A stretch of 64,000 nucleotides of DNA. It comes from Glycomyces luteolus. Its GTDB lineage: Bacteria > Actinomycetota > Actinomycetes > Mycobacteriales > Micromonosporaceae. Below, piece by piece: positions 14,451-23,773 of this stretch (position 1 is its first letter; every line of letters starts with the position of its first letter). The stretch is taken from positions 1 to 64,000 of the forward strand of contig NZ_JAPZVP010000010.1 of the NCBI RefSeq assembly GCF_027622875.1, read 5' to 3'. Both the position numbers and the translations under genes were made by a program. Under the pieces are notes generated by a model, which saw only the letters and a program-made list of their open reading frames with translations, was not told where the DNA came from and did no database searches.

Positions 14451-14482
14451 GGGCCCGATCGCTTTGCGGGGCGATCGGGCCC
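14451..14482. terminator. 12-bp stem terminator downstream of the KilAC gene
   Basis: GGGCCCGATCGC and GCGATCGGGCCC pair around an 8-nt loop just after the stop of the KilAC gene and before the start of the HAD gene. Both are on the minus strand, so it separates their transcription. Confidence 0.8.
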
Positions 14483-14490
14483 ACTGGCGG

Positions 14491-15006
14491 TTACGGGCGG
14501 TTGTCCTCGGGCCGGGCGCGGTCGTTGTCGCGCTTGAGCGGCAGCGGGGCTGCGGTGCCGAGGCGCTGGCGCAGTTCGGAGAGGCCCTTCAGGGTGATGC
14601 GCAGCTGCGGTGCGTCCAGGAGGAGTTCGCCGGTGCGCGGGTGGTGGTGGGACTGCGGGATCTCGGTGAGCCAGCCGGCGTCGACGGCGGACTGGCGGGC
14701 GCGCCAGGCGCGGTCGCGCCGTTGGCGGTAGGCCCAGCGGAGGTCGCCGAGCGTCCTGAACAGACGGTTCTGGCCGAGGTCGATGGCCGGGTCGCGGGAG
14801 AGGATCTTCGCCGCGTCGGCAGCGGAGAAGGTGCCTCGCGCGGAGGCGAGGCGGTGCCATGATTCGGCGGCGGGCGCGAGGACCTCGAGGTGCGATTCGG
14901 CGGTGTCGGCCCGGTCGGCCTCCTCCAGGACCATGAGGGCGAGGTCGCGGTTGGTGAGGCCGCGGGGGTTGCGCTGTGCGATGCGCGGGCTTGGGGTGAC
15001 GTTCAT
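14491..15006 (-). CDS. Phage antirepressor KilAC-domain protein (orphan)
   Basis: A 171-residue protein matching the KilAC domain found at the C-terminus of phage antirepressors: LTNRDLALMVLEEADRADTA, TFSAADAAKILSRDPAIDLG, QNRLFRTLGDLRWAYRQRRD, IPQSHHHPRTGELLLDAPQL and ITLKGLSELRQRLG. The N-terminal Bro/Rha-type domain usually fused to it is absent, and no other phage gene lies nearby. Stand-alone KilAC proteins are frequent in actinomycete chromosomes, and their role is unclear. ATG start. The promoter region has two GTCGTACC repeats (15033-15040 and 15052-15059, read on the minus strand). Confidence 0.85.
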   Translation of the reverse strand: MNVTPSPRIAQRNPRGLTNRDLALMVLEEADRADTAESHLEVLAPAAESWHRLASARGTFSAADAAKILSRDPAIDLGQNRLFRTLGDLRWAYRQRRDRAWRARQSAVDAGWLTEIPQSHHHPRTGELLLDAPQLRITLKGLSELRQRLGTAAPLPLKRDNDRARPEDNRP

Positions 15007-15032
15007 GCATCCACTCCGTTCGTCGTGCTCTA

Positions 15033-15059
15033 GGTACGACTCTAGACGGGGGGTACGAC
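15033..15059 (-). promoter_or_regulatory. Direct-repeat operator candidate before the KilAC gene
   Basis: GGTACGAC occurs twice, 19 bp apart (15033-15040 and 15052-15059), about 30-55 bases upstream of the start, with TCTAGA between. The spacing of about two helical turns suggests a regulator site. Confidence 0.4.
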
Positions 15060-15117
15060 ATTTCCTCCCGCGCGCGAAGTGGCGGATGCACAGGTCAACG
15101 GCCGAATTTCAGGCCGG

Positions 15118-16281
15118 TCAGAGGGAAGCGAGATAGGACTCCAGGGTCGCGGCGTAGGCGGCCGGGTCCTCGTTCCAGGACGCGGTGTGGCCGGAGGCGG
15201 TCTCCATGACGGTGGTCTGCGCGGGGTCGAGCAGCTCGGCGAAATCGAGGGTCGCGGTGTGGTCGACGGTCTCGTCGGCGGTGTCGACGAACAGCAGGAT
15301 CGGGAGGTCGAAGTCGGAGGCGACGTTGCGCTGGTCGAGGTCGTCCAGGTCGATGTCCGCGCGGAATTCGACGATGCGCTTGGCGGCCCATGTGATCGGG
15401 GCGATGACGTTCCGGTCGGCGGCCTGCATGTCGAGGGTGGAGTTCCAGTCCATCACGGGCGAGTCGAAGACGAGTCCTTTGACGACCGAAGGGTCGTCGA
15501 GGTGGCGGTAGGCGGTGGCGATGACGGCGCCGCCCATGGACCAGCCGTGGAGGATGACGGACGTCGCGCCGTTCGCGAGCGCGTAGTCGACGGCGGCGAT
15601 CACGTCCTCGCTCTCGTACTCGCCGAGGCTGTGCATCCCGTTGGGGGCCTTGGGGGCGCCTTCGTCGTTGCGGTAGGTGACGGCGAGGACGGGGTGGCCG
15701 CGCTCCGCGTAGAGGCCGATGCCGCGCAGGGTCTCCGCGGGAGCGGCGTTGCGGCCGTGGACGGTGACGACCCAGGTGCCGGCGTTGGCGGAGGCGGCCG
15801 CGCTCGGTACGTACCAGGCGGGCATGTCCCCCAGGTCGGTCGGGACGTCGACGTTCTCGAAGTCGAGTCCGAGGCCGGTCTTCGGGTCGTCGCGGAAGGT
15901 CCATTTGTCCATGCGGGCCTGCGTGCCGGCGGCGAGTTCGCCGAAGAGGACCGAGTCGACCGCGCGGGTGACGGTCTCGGCGTCGCTGGCGAGGACCTCC
16001 CCGAGCACCGCCTGGCCGTCCTCCCACTGGAGTCCCCACGTGCCGGTCTGCTCGGTGGCGTCGGTGTGCGGCAGCGTCACCGTGGCGCCGTCGGCGGCGA
16101 TGACGGTGAGCCCGTACGGGTCTTCTTCGTGCGAGACGTTGATGACCTCGCCGGAGAAGTACCAGCCCGCCGCGCCGATCCCGCCGAGGGCGAGGACGAG
16201 GAGGGCGCTGAGCACGATGACGACGGGGCGCAGCCAGCGCCGCTTGCGGGCGGGGGCCTCGGTTTCGAGGGGAGTCTTCAC
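15118..16281 (-). CDS. Membrane-anchored alpha/beta hydrolase
   Basis: A 387-residue protein with a basic start, one N-terminal transmembrane helix (PVVIVLSALLVLALGGIGAA) and an extracellular alpha/beta-hydrolase fold. The nucleophile elbow is GWSMGG near residue 245. An acidic residue likely lies in DLPILLFVDTADETV and the final histidine in ASGHTASW. The HG-containing strand VVTVHGRN is the oxyanion-hole region. Similar proteins are serine peptidase/esterase-like hydrolases of unknown substrate. Monocistronic, downstream of the LigD polymerase-domain gene on the same strand. Confidence 0.88.
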   Translation of the reverse strand: MKTPLETEAPARKRRWLRPVVIVLSALLVLALGGIGAAGWYFSGEVINVSHEEDPYGLTVIAADGATVTLPHTDATEQTGTWGLQWEDGQAVLGEVLASDAETVTRAVDSVLFGELAAGTQARMDKWTFRDDPKTGLGLDFENVDVPTDLGDMPAWYVPSAAASANAGTWVVTVHGRNAAPAETLRGIGLYAERGHPVLAVTYRNDEGAPKAPNGMHSLGEYESEDVIAAVDYALANGATSVILHGWSMGGAVIATAYRHLDDPSVVKGLVFDSPVMDWNSTLDMQAADRNVIAPITWAAKRIVEFRADIDLDDLDQRNVASDFDLPILLFVDTADETVDHTATLDFAELLDPAQTTVMETASGHTASWNEDPAAYAATLESYLASL

Positions 16282-16362
16282 GGCGCGTCCTAGGCGGTCG
16301 GGAGGAGGGGGTGACCGCTCGATCTTAGTTCGCCCCGTCCCGAGTGGCCTCGGACGCCGGGG

Positions 16363-17271
16363 CTAGTCCCCCAGGGCGAGGAGGCGTTCGCGGGCGTCGA
16401 TCGCGGACGCGGCGTGGTCGTCGATGCGGGCCCACGGGTCGGTCTTGCGGGCGAGGCGCCTGCGGATGGAGGCGGGGTCCTGGCCGTTCGGGGTCGCGCG
16501 GCCCAGCTCGTCCCAGTCGAGCGGTGTGGCCACGGGCGCGCCGGGTCGGGCGCGGAGCGAGTACGGGCAGATGAACGTCTGGGCGTAGCCGTTCCGGTTG
16601 CAGTCCAGGAAGATCCGCTCGCCGCGCTTCAGTTTGCGCTGCGCGGTGGTCAGGTGGTCGGGGTCGGCGGCGGCGAGGCGGTCGGCGAGTTCGGAGGCGA
16701 AGTCGCGGACGAATTCGAAGTCGGCGGAGCGGTCGAGCGGCGCGACCACGTGGAAGCCGCGGCCGCCCGTGGCCTGTACGAACGGCGTCAAGCCGACGTC
16801 GGCGTACAGGTCGCGGGCCCGGCGGGCGACGTCTCGGAGTGTCGCCACCGGAGTGCCGTCGGGCGGGTCGAGGTCGATGACGAACCGGTCGGGGTGATCC
16901 GGTTTGTCGACTGTGGAGGGCCAGATGTGGAATTCGATGGCGGCCTGGTTCGCGAGGTAGACGAGGGTGGCCTCGTCGTCGCACACGACGTAGTCGACCG
17001 TGCCCCCTTCCGCGCGCATCGTCTCGGTGCGGACCCAGTCGGGGAAGTAGCCGGAGGCGTGCTTCTGGAAGAACCCGGAGTCGTCGATGCCGTCGGGGAA
17101 GCGGCGCAGTGTCAGCGGCCGGTCGGCCAGGTGCGGGAGCATCGTCTCCGCTACGGCCCGGCAGTGCTCGACGATGTCGCCCTTGCTGACGTGGTCGCGC
17201 GGGTACAGCTCCTTCTCGATCTTGGAGAGCTCGAGGTCGTGGCCGTTGATGTGCAGGGTCTGCGTCGCCAT
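16363..17271 (-). CDS. LigD-type polymerase/primase domain protein
   Basis: A 302-residue stand-alone NHEJ polymerase domain (PolDom) of the archaeo-eukaryotic primase family. The start LSKIEKELYP and KGDIVEHCRAVAETMLPHLA are typical, the metal-binding pair is in FVIDLDPPDGTP (DxD), and QATGGRGFHVVAPL follows. It lacks the ligase and phosphoesterase parts of full LigD, and no ku or ligase gene is nearby. Split LigD domains are common in actinomycetes. Predicted role: gap filling or ribonucleotide insertion during double-strand-break repair. GTG or ATG start within MATQTLHING; the ATG at 17271 is chosen. Confidence 0.92.
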   Translation of the reverse strand: MATQTLHINGHDLELSKIEKELYPRDHVSKGDIVEHCRAVAETMLPHLADRPLTLRRFPDGIDDSGFFQKHASGYFPDWVRTETMRAEGGTVDYVVCDDEATLVYLANQAAIEFHIWPSTVDKPDHPDRFVIDLDPPDGTPVATLRDVARRARDLYADVGLTPFVQATGGRGFHVVAPLDRSADFEFVRDFASELADRLAAADPDHLTTAQRKLKRGERIFLDCNRNGYAQTFICPYSLRARPGAPVATPLDWDELGRATPNGQDPASIRRRLARKTDPWARIDDHAASAIDARERLLALGD

Positions 17272-17308
17272 GCGCGGAAGGTACCCGCGGCGGGACGCGC
17301 GGAAACCG

Positions 17309-18412
17309 TCACACCGGGAGGGTCAGCGTGTTGCGCCAGCCGCCGTCAGGGGTGGCGGTCCAGGTGAGGGTGCCTCCGAGGAGGGCGGCGCGCTGGTGGA
17401 GGCCCAGGAGGCCGTGCCGGGAGCTCGGCAGCGGCACGGTGGGGCGGGTGGGCGCGGTGCTGGTGATCGTGACGGTGACGCCGCCGCTCTCGTGGGCGAT
17501 CGCGACCTCGGCGCTCGCGCCCGGGGCGTGCTTGCGGACGTTCGTCAGCGATTCCTGGACCGTGCGGTAGATCGCGCGTTCGGCGGGCGGGCCGAGTTCC
17601 GGGTGCGGGCCGATGCGCAGGGTCGCCTCGATGCCGCTGCCCGCGACCAGGTCCGCGAGCTGCGCGAGTGTCGGCTGCGGAGCGAGCTCGGTGGGGCCGG
17701 AGCCGCCCGCGCGCAGCACGTTCACCATGTGCCGCAGCTCGTCGAGGGTGCGGACGCTCAGTTTGCGGATGGTTCCGGCCGCTTCCTTCGCCTCCGCGTC
17801 GGCGGTGCTCACCTGGAGCGCGCCCGCGCGGACCGCGATCAGGCTGACCTGGTGCGACACCACGTCGTGCATCTCGCGGGCGAGCTGCGCGCGCTCCTCC
17901 GAGAGGACCTTCTGCGTGGCCATGAGCTGCTCGTGCTCGCGCGCTTCGGTGATCTCCGCGAGCCGCGCCGAGAGCTGGTGCCGGATCTGCACGAACTGGC
18001 CGAGGAACGCCGCCGCCGCGGCCGGGGCCAGCGCGTACGCGGCGTCCGCGAGGAGCCACGAGTCGACCGGCAGGTCCGCGATGCCGGTGCCGACCGGCCA
18101 GATCATGCAGAGCGCGAGGACCGCTGTGCAGGCGGCGAGCAGCCAGCGCCGGTGGGTGCGGGACGCGAGGGTGAACAAGGCGACGAGCGGGGCCGCGGCC
18201 GGGCCCATGAAGTACGCGGTCGGCATCGTCAGGAGGAAGACCGCGAGGGGCCAGCGGCGGCGCAGCAGGAGCGCGAAGACGCCCGCGCCCATGAACCACA
18301 CGTCCCAGGTCGCTTCGAGCCACCAGTAGACGAACCAGACGTCGAAGGCGCTCACCGCCACGAGCAGCACGTCGGTCATCCAGGGGCGCCACCAGCGCCG
18401 CAACCGGTTCAC
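17309..18412 (-). CDS. Two-component sensor histidine kinase (NarL/HisKA_3 type)
   Basis: A 367-residue sensor kinase with four to five N-terminal membrane helices (LLVAVSAFDVWFVYWWLEAT to about residue 145), a HisKA_3 dimerisation box with phosphoacceptor histidine in REMHDVVSHQVSLIAVRAG near residue 180, and a HATPase domain (N-box ESLTNVRKHAPG, G-box SRHGLLGLHQRA). The GTG start overlaps the stop of its response regulator (GTGA), so the two are coupled. No extracellular sensor domain is visible, so the signal may be membrane-derived. Confidence 0.95.
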   Translation of the reverse strand: MNRLRRWWRPWMTDVLLVAVSAFDVWFVYWWLEATWDVWFMGAGVFALLLRRRWPLAVFLLTMPTAYFMGPAAAPLVALFTLASRTHRRWLLAACTAVLALCMIWPVGTGIADLPVDSWLLADAAYALAPAAAAAFLGQFVQIRHQLSARLAEITEAREHEQLMATQKVLSEERAQLAREMHDVVSHQVSLIAVRAGALQVSTADAEAKEAAGTIRKLSVRTLDELRHMVNVLRAGGSGPTELAPQPTLAQLADLVAGSGIEATLRIGPHPELGPPAERAIYRTVQESLTNVRKHAPGASAEVAIAHESGGVTVTITSTAPTRPTVPLPSSRHGLLGLHQRAALLGGTLTWTATPDGGWRNTLTLPV

Positions 18413-19053
18413 CCGCGGTCCCGCAGAAGCCCGGCGCGTTCGGCGGCGAGGGCGGCCTGGACCCGGCCGGAGACCTCGAGTTTCGTGAGGATCGCGCTCA
18501 CGTGGTCCTTGACGGTGCCCACGCCGAGGTAGAGCCGGGCGGCGATCTCGCCGTTCGAGAGGCCGTCCGCGAGGAGCACGAGGATCTCGCGCTCGCGGGC
18601 GCTCAGGCGCTCGACGAGACCGCCCGTGGGCGTCCGCCCGGCGAGGTAGCCGTCGACGACGGTGGAGGTGACCTTCGGGGAGAGCACCACGCCGTCGGAG
18701 GCGAGCGTGCGCACCTGGAGGGCGAGGTGCTCGGGGTCGGTGTCCTTGAGGAGGAACCCGGCCGCGCCCATGCGCAGCGCGGCGGCCACGTACTCGTCGG
18801 TGTCGAAGGTGGTGAGCATGGCGACCACCGGCGGCCTGGGGAGGGCCCGGAGGCGCTTGAGCACGGTGAGGCCGTCCACGTCCGGCATGCGGATGTCGAG
18901 CAGCACCACGTCGGGATGGAGGCGCCCGACCTCGGCGAGCGCCTGGCGGCCCGAGACGGCGGCGACCACCTCGATGTCGCCCGCGGCGTTCAGGATGTGC
19001 TGGAAGCCGGTGCGGATGAGGGCCTCGTCGTCGACGACCAGTACCCGGATCAT
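18409..19053 (-). CDS. NarL/FixJ family response regulator
   Basis: A 214-residue response regulator: receiver domain with the acidic pocket VLVVDDEA, phosphoacceptor aspartate near residue 54 in VVLLDIRMPDVDG, Thr in MLTTFD and Lys in FLLKDTDPE; then a LuxR-type HTH (LSAREREILVLLADGLSNGE, IAARLYLGVGTVKDHVSAIL). The ATG at 19053 gives the correct N-terminus MIRVLVVDDEA. Cognate kinase follows immediately. Targets are unknown; the divergent membrane acyltransferase gene is a candidate. Confidence 0.96.
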   Translation of the reverse strand: MIRVLVVDDEALIRTGFQHILNAAGDIEVVAAVSGRQALAEVGRLHPDVVLLDIRMPDVDGLTVLKRLRALPRPPVVAMLTTFDTDEYVAAALRMGAAGFLLKDTDPEHLALQVRTLASDGVVLSPKVTSTVVDGYLAGRTPTGGLVERLSAREREILVLLADGLSNGEIAARLYLGVGTVKDHVSAILTKLEVSGRVQAALAAERAGLLRDRG

Positions 19054-19258
19054 GTGCGGCCTCCTCTCGTTTTCGCTGTGACGATTGGTAGCACGTTCCG
19101 GCCACTTCCCGCCTCCCCGGAACCGGGAGGTGTGGGCAAGACCCGCCGATCGGCGGGTGCGTTCCGGCCGGACGGCGGGTCGGTTGCTGCCCGGCAGCGG
19201 GCCCGGTCCCGCGCATCGCCGGATGGGAACGGGCCGCCGACCGCCGCACGCTGGCGTC

Positions 19259-20575
19259 ATGACCAACATCATCGCCTTCAAGCCGCGCGCGATCGCGGCC
19301 GAGCCGGAGGAGCCGCCCGCCCGCGACGCGTCCATCGGCCGCATCGTGGGCCTCGACGCCGCCCGCGCCCTCGCCGTGTTCGGCATGTACTACTCGCACG
19401 TCGGGCCTTGGGCGGAAGAGTCGGGCACGTGGAAGAGCTTCCTCATGGAGATCCCCCACGGGCGCTCCTCGGCGCTGTTCGCGACCCTCGCGGGACTCTC
19501 GCTCGTGCTCATCGCGGGCGGGAGCCGCCCCAAGACCGGACGGCCGATGCGGCAGGCGGTGGTGCGGATCGCCCTCCGCTCGGTGCTGCTGCTGGCCCTC
19601 GGTTCGTGGCTGGTCGCTCTGGGCACCTCGATCGTGGTGATCCTGGCGTACTACGGCCTGTTCTTCCTGCTCGCGCTGCCGTTCATCAAACTGCGGACGC
19701 GGACGCTCGCGATCCTCGCGGTCGTCTTCGGCATCGGCGGGCCGATGATCATCCAGTGGGCGTGGTCGTCCGACACCTCGTGGATGGAGGCGATCGACGC
19801 GAAGGACCCGCTCGCGATGTGGAGCGGTGAAGGCGTGACCTCGCTCCTGATCAACGGCACCTACCCGGGCATCGCGTGGATGGCGTACATGTTCGCGGGC
19901 ATGGCGATCGGCAAGCTCGACCTCACGAAGCTCGCGATCCAGGTGCGGCTCTTGATCATCGGCCCGGCGCTGGCCCTGCTCGGCTACGGCGGCGCCTGGC
20001 TGATCGGGAAGTTCCTGCCTTCGGCTGACACGTCGGCGATGGACGCGAAATGGTCGGCCTTCGACCAGGCCATGTCGAAGGCCCTGGAGGGCAAGGACAC
20101 CGAGAACTGGACCGAGGAGCAGTGGAAGGCCTTCGACGCCGAGCATGCTTCCATCTACGACTTGATGCCCGGCGACAAGGGCATGGGCGGCGGCTTCGAC
20201 TGGACCAGCCTGGTGGCCGCGAGCCCGCACTCGAACATGCCGTTCGAACTGGCCGGGAACATCGGCGTCGCGTTCACGATCATCGCCGGTCTCGTGCTCC
20301 TCTTGGGACGCTTCGGCAAGCTGCGGTTCTGGTTCGCCCCGCTCATCGCGGTCGGCTCGATGTCGCTCACGGCCTACGTGGCCCACATCGCGGCCGTCTG
20401 GTTCCTGATCGACCACCCTGCCAACGAGGTCGGCTACGCGACCGGCTGGAGGATGTGGGCGGTCTTCGTCGTGGCCATGCTCATCTTCGCCCCGATCTGG
20501 AAGCGGTTCCTCAAGCGCGGCCCGCTCGAGTACCCGATGCACTGGGCGACCCTGCCCGCCAAGCTCGTCAAATAA
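19259..20575 (+). CDS. Multi-pass membrane acyltransferase-like protein (HGSNAT/DUF418 type)
   Basis: A 438-residue membrane protein. It begins RIVGLDAARALAVFGMYYSH, the signature of heparan-alpha-glucosaminide N-acetyltransferase-like/DUF1624 proteins, and the C-terminal part (IAVGSMSLTAYVAHIAAVWF) resembles DUF418. About nine to ten helices are predicted by eye. A polar stretch of roughly 60 residues at about 265-325 interrupts the helices and probably forms an outside loop. Such proteins are thought to transfer acyl groups to cell-surface sugars. ATG start at 19259. It is divergent from the two-component system at 18409. Confidence 0.85.
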   Translation: MTNIIAFKPRAIAAEPEEPPARDASIGRIVGLDAARALAVFGMYYSHVGPWAEESGTWKSFLMEIPHGRSSALFATLAGLSLVLIAGGSRPKTGRPMRQAVVRIALRSVLLLALGSWLVALGTSIVVILAYYGLFFLLALPFIKLRTRTLAILAVVFGIGGPMIIQWAWSSDTSWMEAIDAKDPLAMWSGEGVTSLLINGTYPGIAWMAYMFAGMAIGKLDLTKLAIQVRLLIIGPALALLGYGGAWLIGKFLPSADTSAMDAKWSAFDQAMSKALEGKDTENWTEEQWKAFDAEHASIYDLMPGDKGMGGGFDWTSLVAASPHSNMPFELAGNIGVAFTIIAGLVLLLGRFGKLRFWFAPLIAVGSMSLTAYVAHIAAVWFLIDHPANEVGYATGWRMWAVFVVAMLIFAPIWKRFLKRGPLEYPMHWATLPAKLVK

Positions 20576-20595
20576 GGCCTCACACCGCAAGAAAT

Positions 20596-20637
20596 GGCGG
20601 ACCGGCACCGAACTGGGGGGTTCAACGCCGGTCCGCC
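20596..20637. terminator. Bidirectional 11-bp hairpin
   Basis: GGCGGACCGGC pairs with GCCGGTCCGCC around a 20-nt loop between the convergent acyltransferase and LysR genes. The right arm overlaps the last codons of the LysR gene. Confidence 0.65.
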
Positions 20638-21518
20638 GCCTCGCGGGCGGCGGCGATGAAGTCCCCTAGAACACTGGTCGGTCGCGCCGCTTTGGGCCAT
20701 ACCAGGGCCACTGTGCTCGGAGTGATGCCGGTGAGCGGGCGGTAGGCGATGTCGGGCCTGGCGTAGTAGCGGGCGGCGCTCTCCGGCGCGAGGGCGATGC
20801 CGTCGCCGTTGGCGATGGCGGTCAGCCAGTCGTCCGGGTGCTCGGTGACCGCGCCGATCTTCACCGGACGGCCGCCTCGCGCCTCGGCGCCGATCCAATG
20901 GTCGCGGAAGGCGCCGGTCGCTCCCGGGGCCGCGATGACAGGCTCGTCGAGGAGGTCCTCGAACCGAAGCGTTTCCTGTTGCGCCAGTGGATGGTTCGCG
21001 GCCATCGCCACGCAGCGGGGCTCGGTCAGCAGCTCCAGCAGGTGACAGTCCTCCTGGTTCGGGAACGGCAGCCGCATGAACGCCGCCACGACCTCGCCGG
21101 AGGCCAGCGCCGCGGCGGGCGCGCCCCAGCTCGCCTGGCGCAGCTCGACCCGCCAATCCGGCCTGCGCTTACGGAAGGCCGCGAGGATCGCCTGGGTCTT
21201 CTCGTTGGCGGCGCTGGCGAGGAAACCGACTCTGAGCACTTTGGACGCCTCGGCATCGGCGGCGCGCACGGCGCGTTCGGCCCGGTCCCAGGCGTCGAGG
21301 ACCGCGTCGATCGATTCGGCCAGCGCCGAACCGGGTCCGGTGAGGGCCATACCGGATCTGGAGCGCTCGAAGAGGGTCGCGCCGAGTTGGTCCTCGAGTT
21401 GGCGGATCTGCTTCGTCAGCGCCGGTTGCGAGATGTAGAGGCGCGCCGCGGCCTTCGTGAGGTTGCCTTCCTCGGCGACGGCCCGGAAGTAGCGGAGGAG
21501 CCTGGTGTCCACATCCAT
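20622..21518 (-). CDS. LysR family transcriptional regulator
   Basis: A 298-residue LysR-type regulator: N-terminal HTH (LLRYFRAVAEEGNLTKAAAR, LYISQPALTKQIRQLEDQLG, ATLFERSRSGMALT) and a periplasmic-binding-like effector domain from about residue 90 (LRVGFLASAANEKTQAILAA). It faces a divergent DoxX-family gene. A perfect palindrome ATAACC-GGA-GGTTAT (T-N11-A type) lies on its own ATG at 21517-21531, so autorepression is likely. No clear Shine-Dalgarno sequence precedes the ATG; a leaderless transcript or the GTG two codons later are options. Confidence 0.93.
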   Translation of the reverse strand: MDVDTRLLRYFRAVAEEGNLTKAAARLYISQPALTKQIRQLEDQLGATLFERSRSGMALTGPGSALAESIDAVLDAWDRAERAVRAADAEASKVLRVGFLASAANEKTQAILAAFRKRRPDWRVELRQASWGAPAAALASGEVVAAFMRLPFPNQEDCHLLELLTEPRCVAMAANHPLAQQETLRFEDLLDEPVIAAPGATGAFRDHWIGAEARGGRPVKIGAVTEHPDDWLTAIANGDGIALAPESAARYYARPDIAYRPLTGITPSTVALVWPKAARPTSVLGDFIAAAREAADRR

Positions 21519-21531
21519 AACCGGAGGTTAT
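21517..21531. promoter_or_regulatory. LysR-type binding box (T-N11-A palindrome)
   Basis: ATAACCGGAGGTTAT is a perfect palindrome with 6-bp arms and contains TAACCGGAGGTTA, i.e. T-N11-A. It overlaps the first base of the LysR start codon and lies about 80 bases before the DoxX gene. Confidence 0.6.
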
Positions 21532-21610
21532 CGATGCATGTATTGGACGGCGCTCGTGGGGCCTCGGAGACTGAAGGGGTCAACCGGAACCGCTTCAGGA
21601 AGCCGCCGTC

Positions 21611-21958
21611 ATGGTCATCGCGCTCGTCACCGTCACCTTTGTCAACATCCTGTTCAACGCGATCGAGTCCGTCGCGAACTTCATGCAGGCCGATTGGGTC
21701 AAGCGGAACTCGCACGCCGTCGGTGTGCCCGACTCGATGCTGCCGTTCCTCGGACTGGTGAAGGGCGCGGCCGCGGCGGGTCTCGCGGTCGGGTTGTTCT
21801 GGCGGCCCTTGGGGATCGCGGCCTCGGTGGGGCTCGTGGTGTTCTTCTTGCTGGCGACGGCGCTCCACATCAGGCACCGGGTCTTCCACAACTTCTACGG
21901 TCCGCTGCTGTTCCTGGCATTGAGCGTCGCGGTGCTGTGGCTGATGATCGTCGCCTGA
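21611..21958 (+). CDS. DoxX family membrane protein
   Basis: A 115-residue protein with four membrane helices (VIALVTVTFVNILFNAIESV, GLVKGAAAAGLAVGLFWRPL, VGLVVFFLLATALHIR, GPLLFLALSVAVLWLMIVA), the DoxX/MauE-like four-helix layout. DoxX-like proteins are membrane partners of redox enzymes or of unknown role. ATG preceded by AGGAAG. It diverges from the LysR regulator, a typical regulator/target pair. Confidence 0.85.
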   Translation: MVIALVTVTFVNILFNAIESVANFMQADWVKRNSHAVGVPDSMLPFLGLVKGAAAAGLAVGLFWRPLGIAASVGLVVFFLLATALHIRHRVFHNFYGPLLFLALSVAVLWLMIVA

Positions 21959-22017
21959 GGCGCGAGCGGCCGGCGGGACCCGAGGGTCCCACCGGCCTGG
22001 CGGGTCAGCTTGCGGCG

Positions 22018-23472
<1,455 letters not shown>

Positions 23473-23773
23473 CGTTCCTCCCGAAAAGTAAAGAGACTTA
23501 ACTGATAGGTATCTTTATTTTTACGTGAACGCAGATCGAAGTCAAGGATTTGCATTGAAAAATTTCAATAGCCCGGTAAGTCGGGAATGGGAGCGTGCTA
23601 TTGCGACGCAGCGCGACCGCCGCCTCCACACTTTCGCGTTGCACGGCACCGCTACAGTGGTCTGCGAAGGCAGGCAGGGCCAGAGGGGCGGCACCCTCGC
23701 GGCGCACTCGCGAGTCGAGTGCGGACGCGGCGGTACCGCCCCTCACTCGTCCCCCCGAGGCGGGCCCCGGACC
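23473..23773. other. AT-rich regulatory region upstream of the chitinase gene
   Basis: The region has unusually low GC for this genome near the chitinase start. TTGACT (minus strand, 23540-23545) is a -35 candidate, but the -10 is unclear. A palindrome ATTGAAA-AA-TTTCAAT lies at 23554-23569, just upstream of it. Between the palindrome and the corA stop I see no gene. The two flanking genes are on the same strand. Confidence 0.5.
23554..23569. promoter_or_regulatory. AT-rich palindrome, chitinase operator candidate
   Basis: ATTGAAA and TTTCAAT arms with a 2-nt centre, immediately upstream of the likely -35 of the chitinase gene. It does not resemble the known Streptomyces chitinase direct repeats. 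Confidence 0.4.

Noticed and set aside
13453-16366. Several long plus-strand Gly/Val/Arg-rich frames
   Set aside because: They are antisense shadows of the HAD, KilAC and hydrolase genes, caused by high GC at third positions.
17309-20608. Single 1099-codon minus-strand frame
   Set aside because: Only its last third is real (the sensor kinase, from the GTG at 18412). The rest is antisense to the acyltransferase gene or overlaps the response regulator in another frame.
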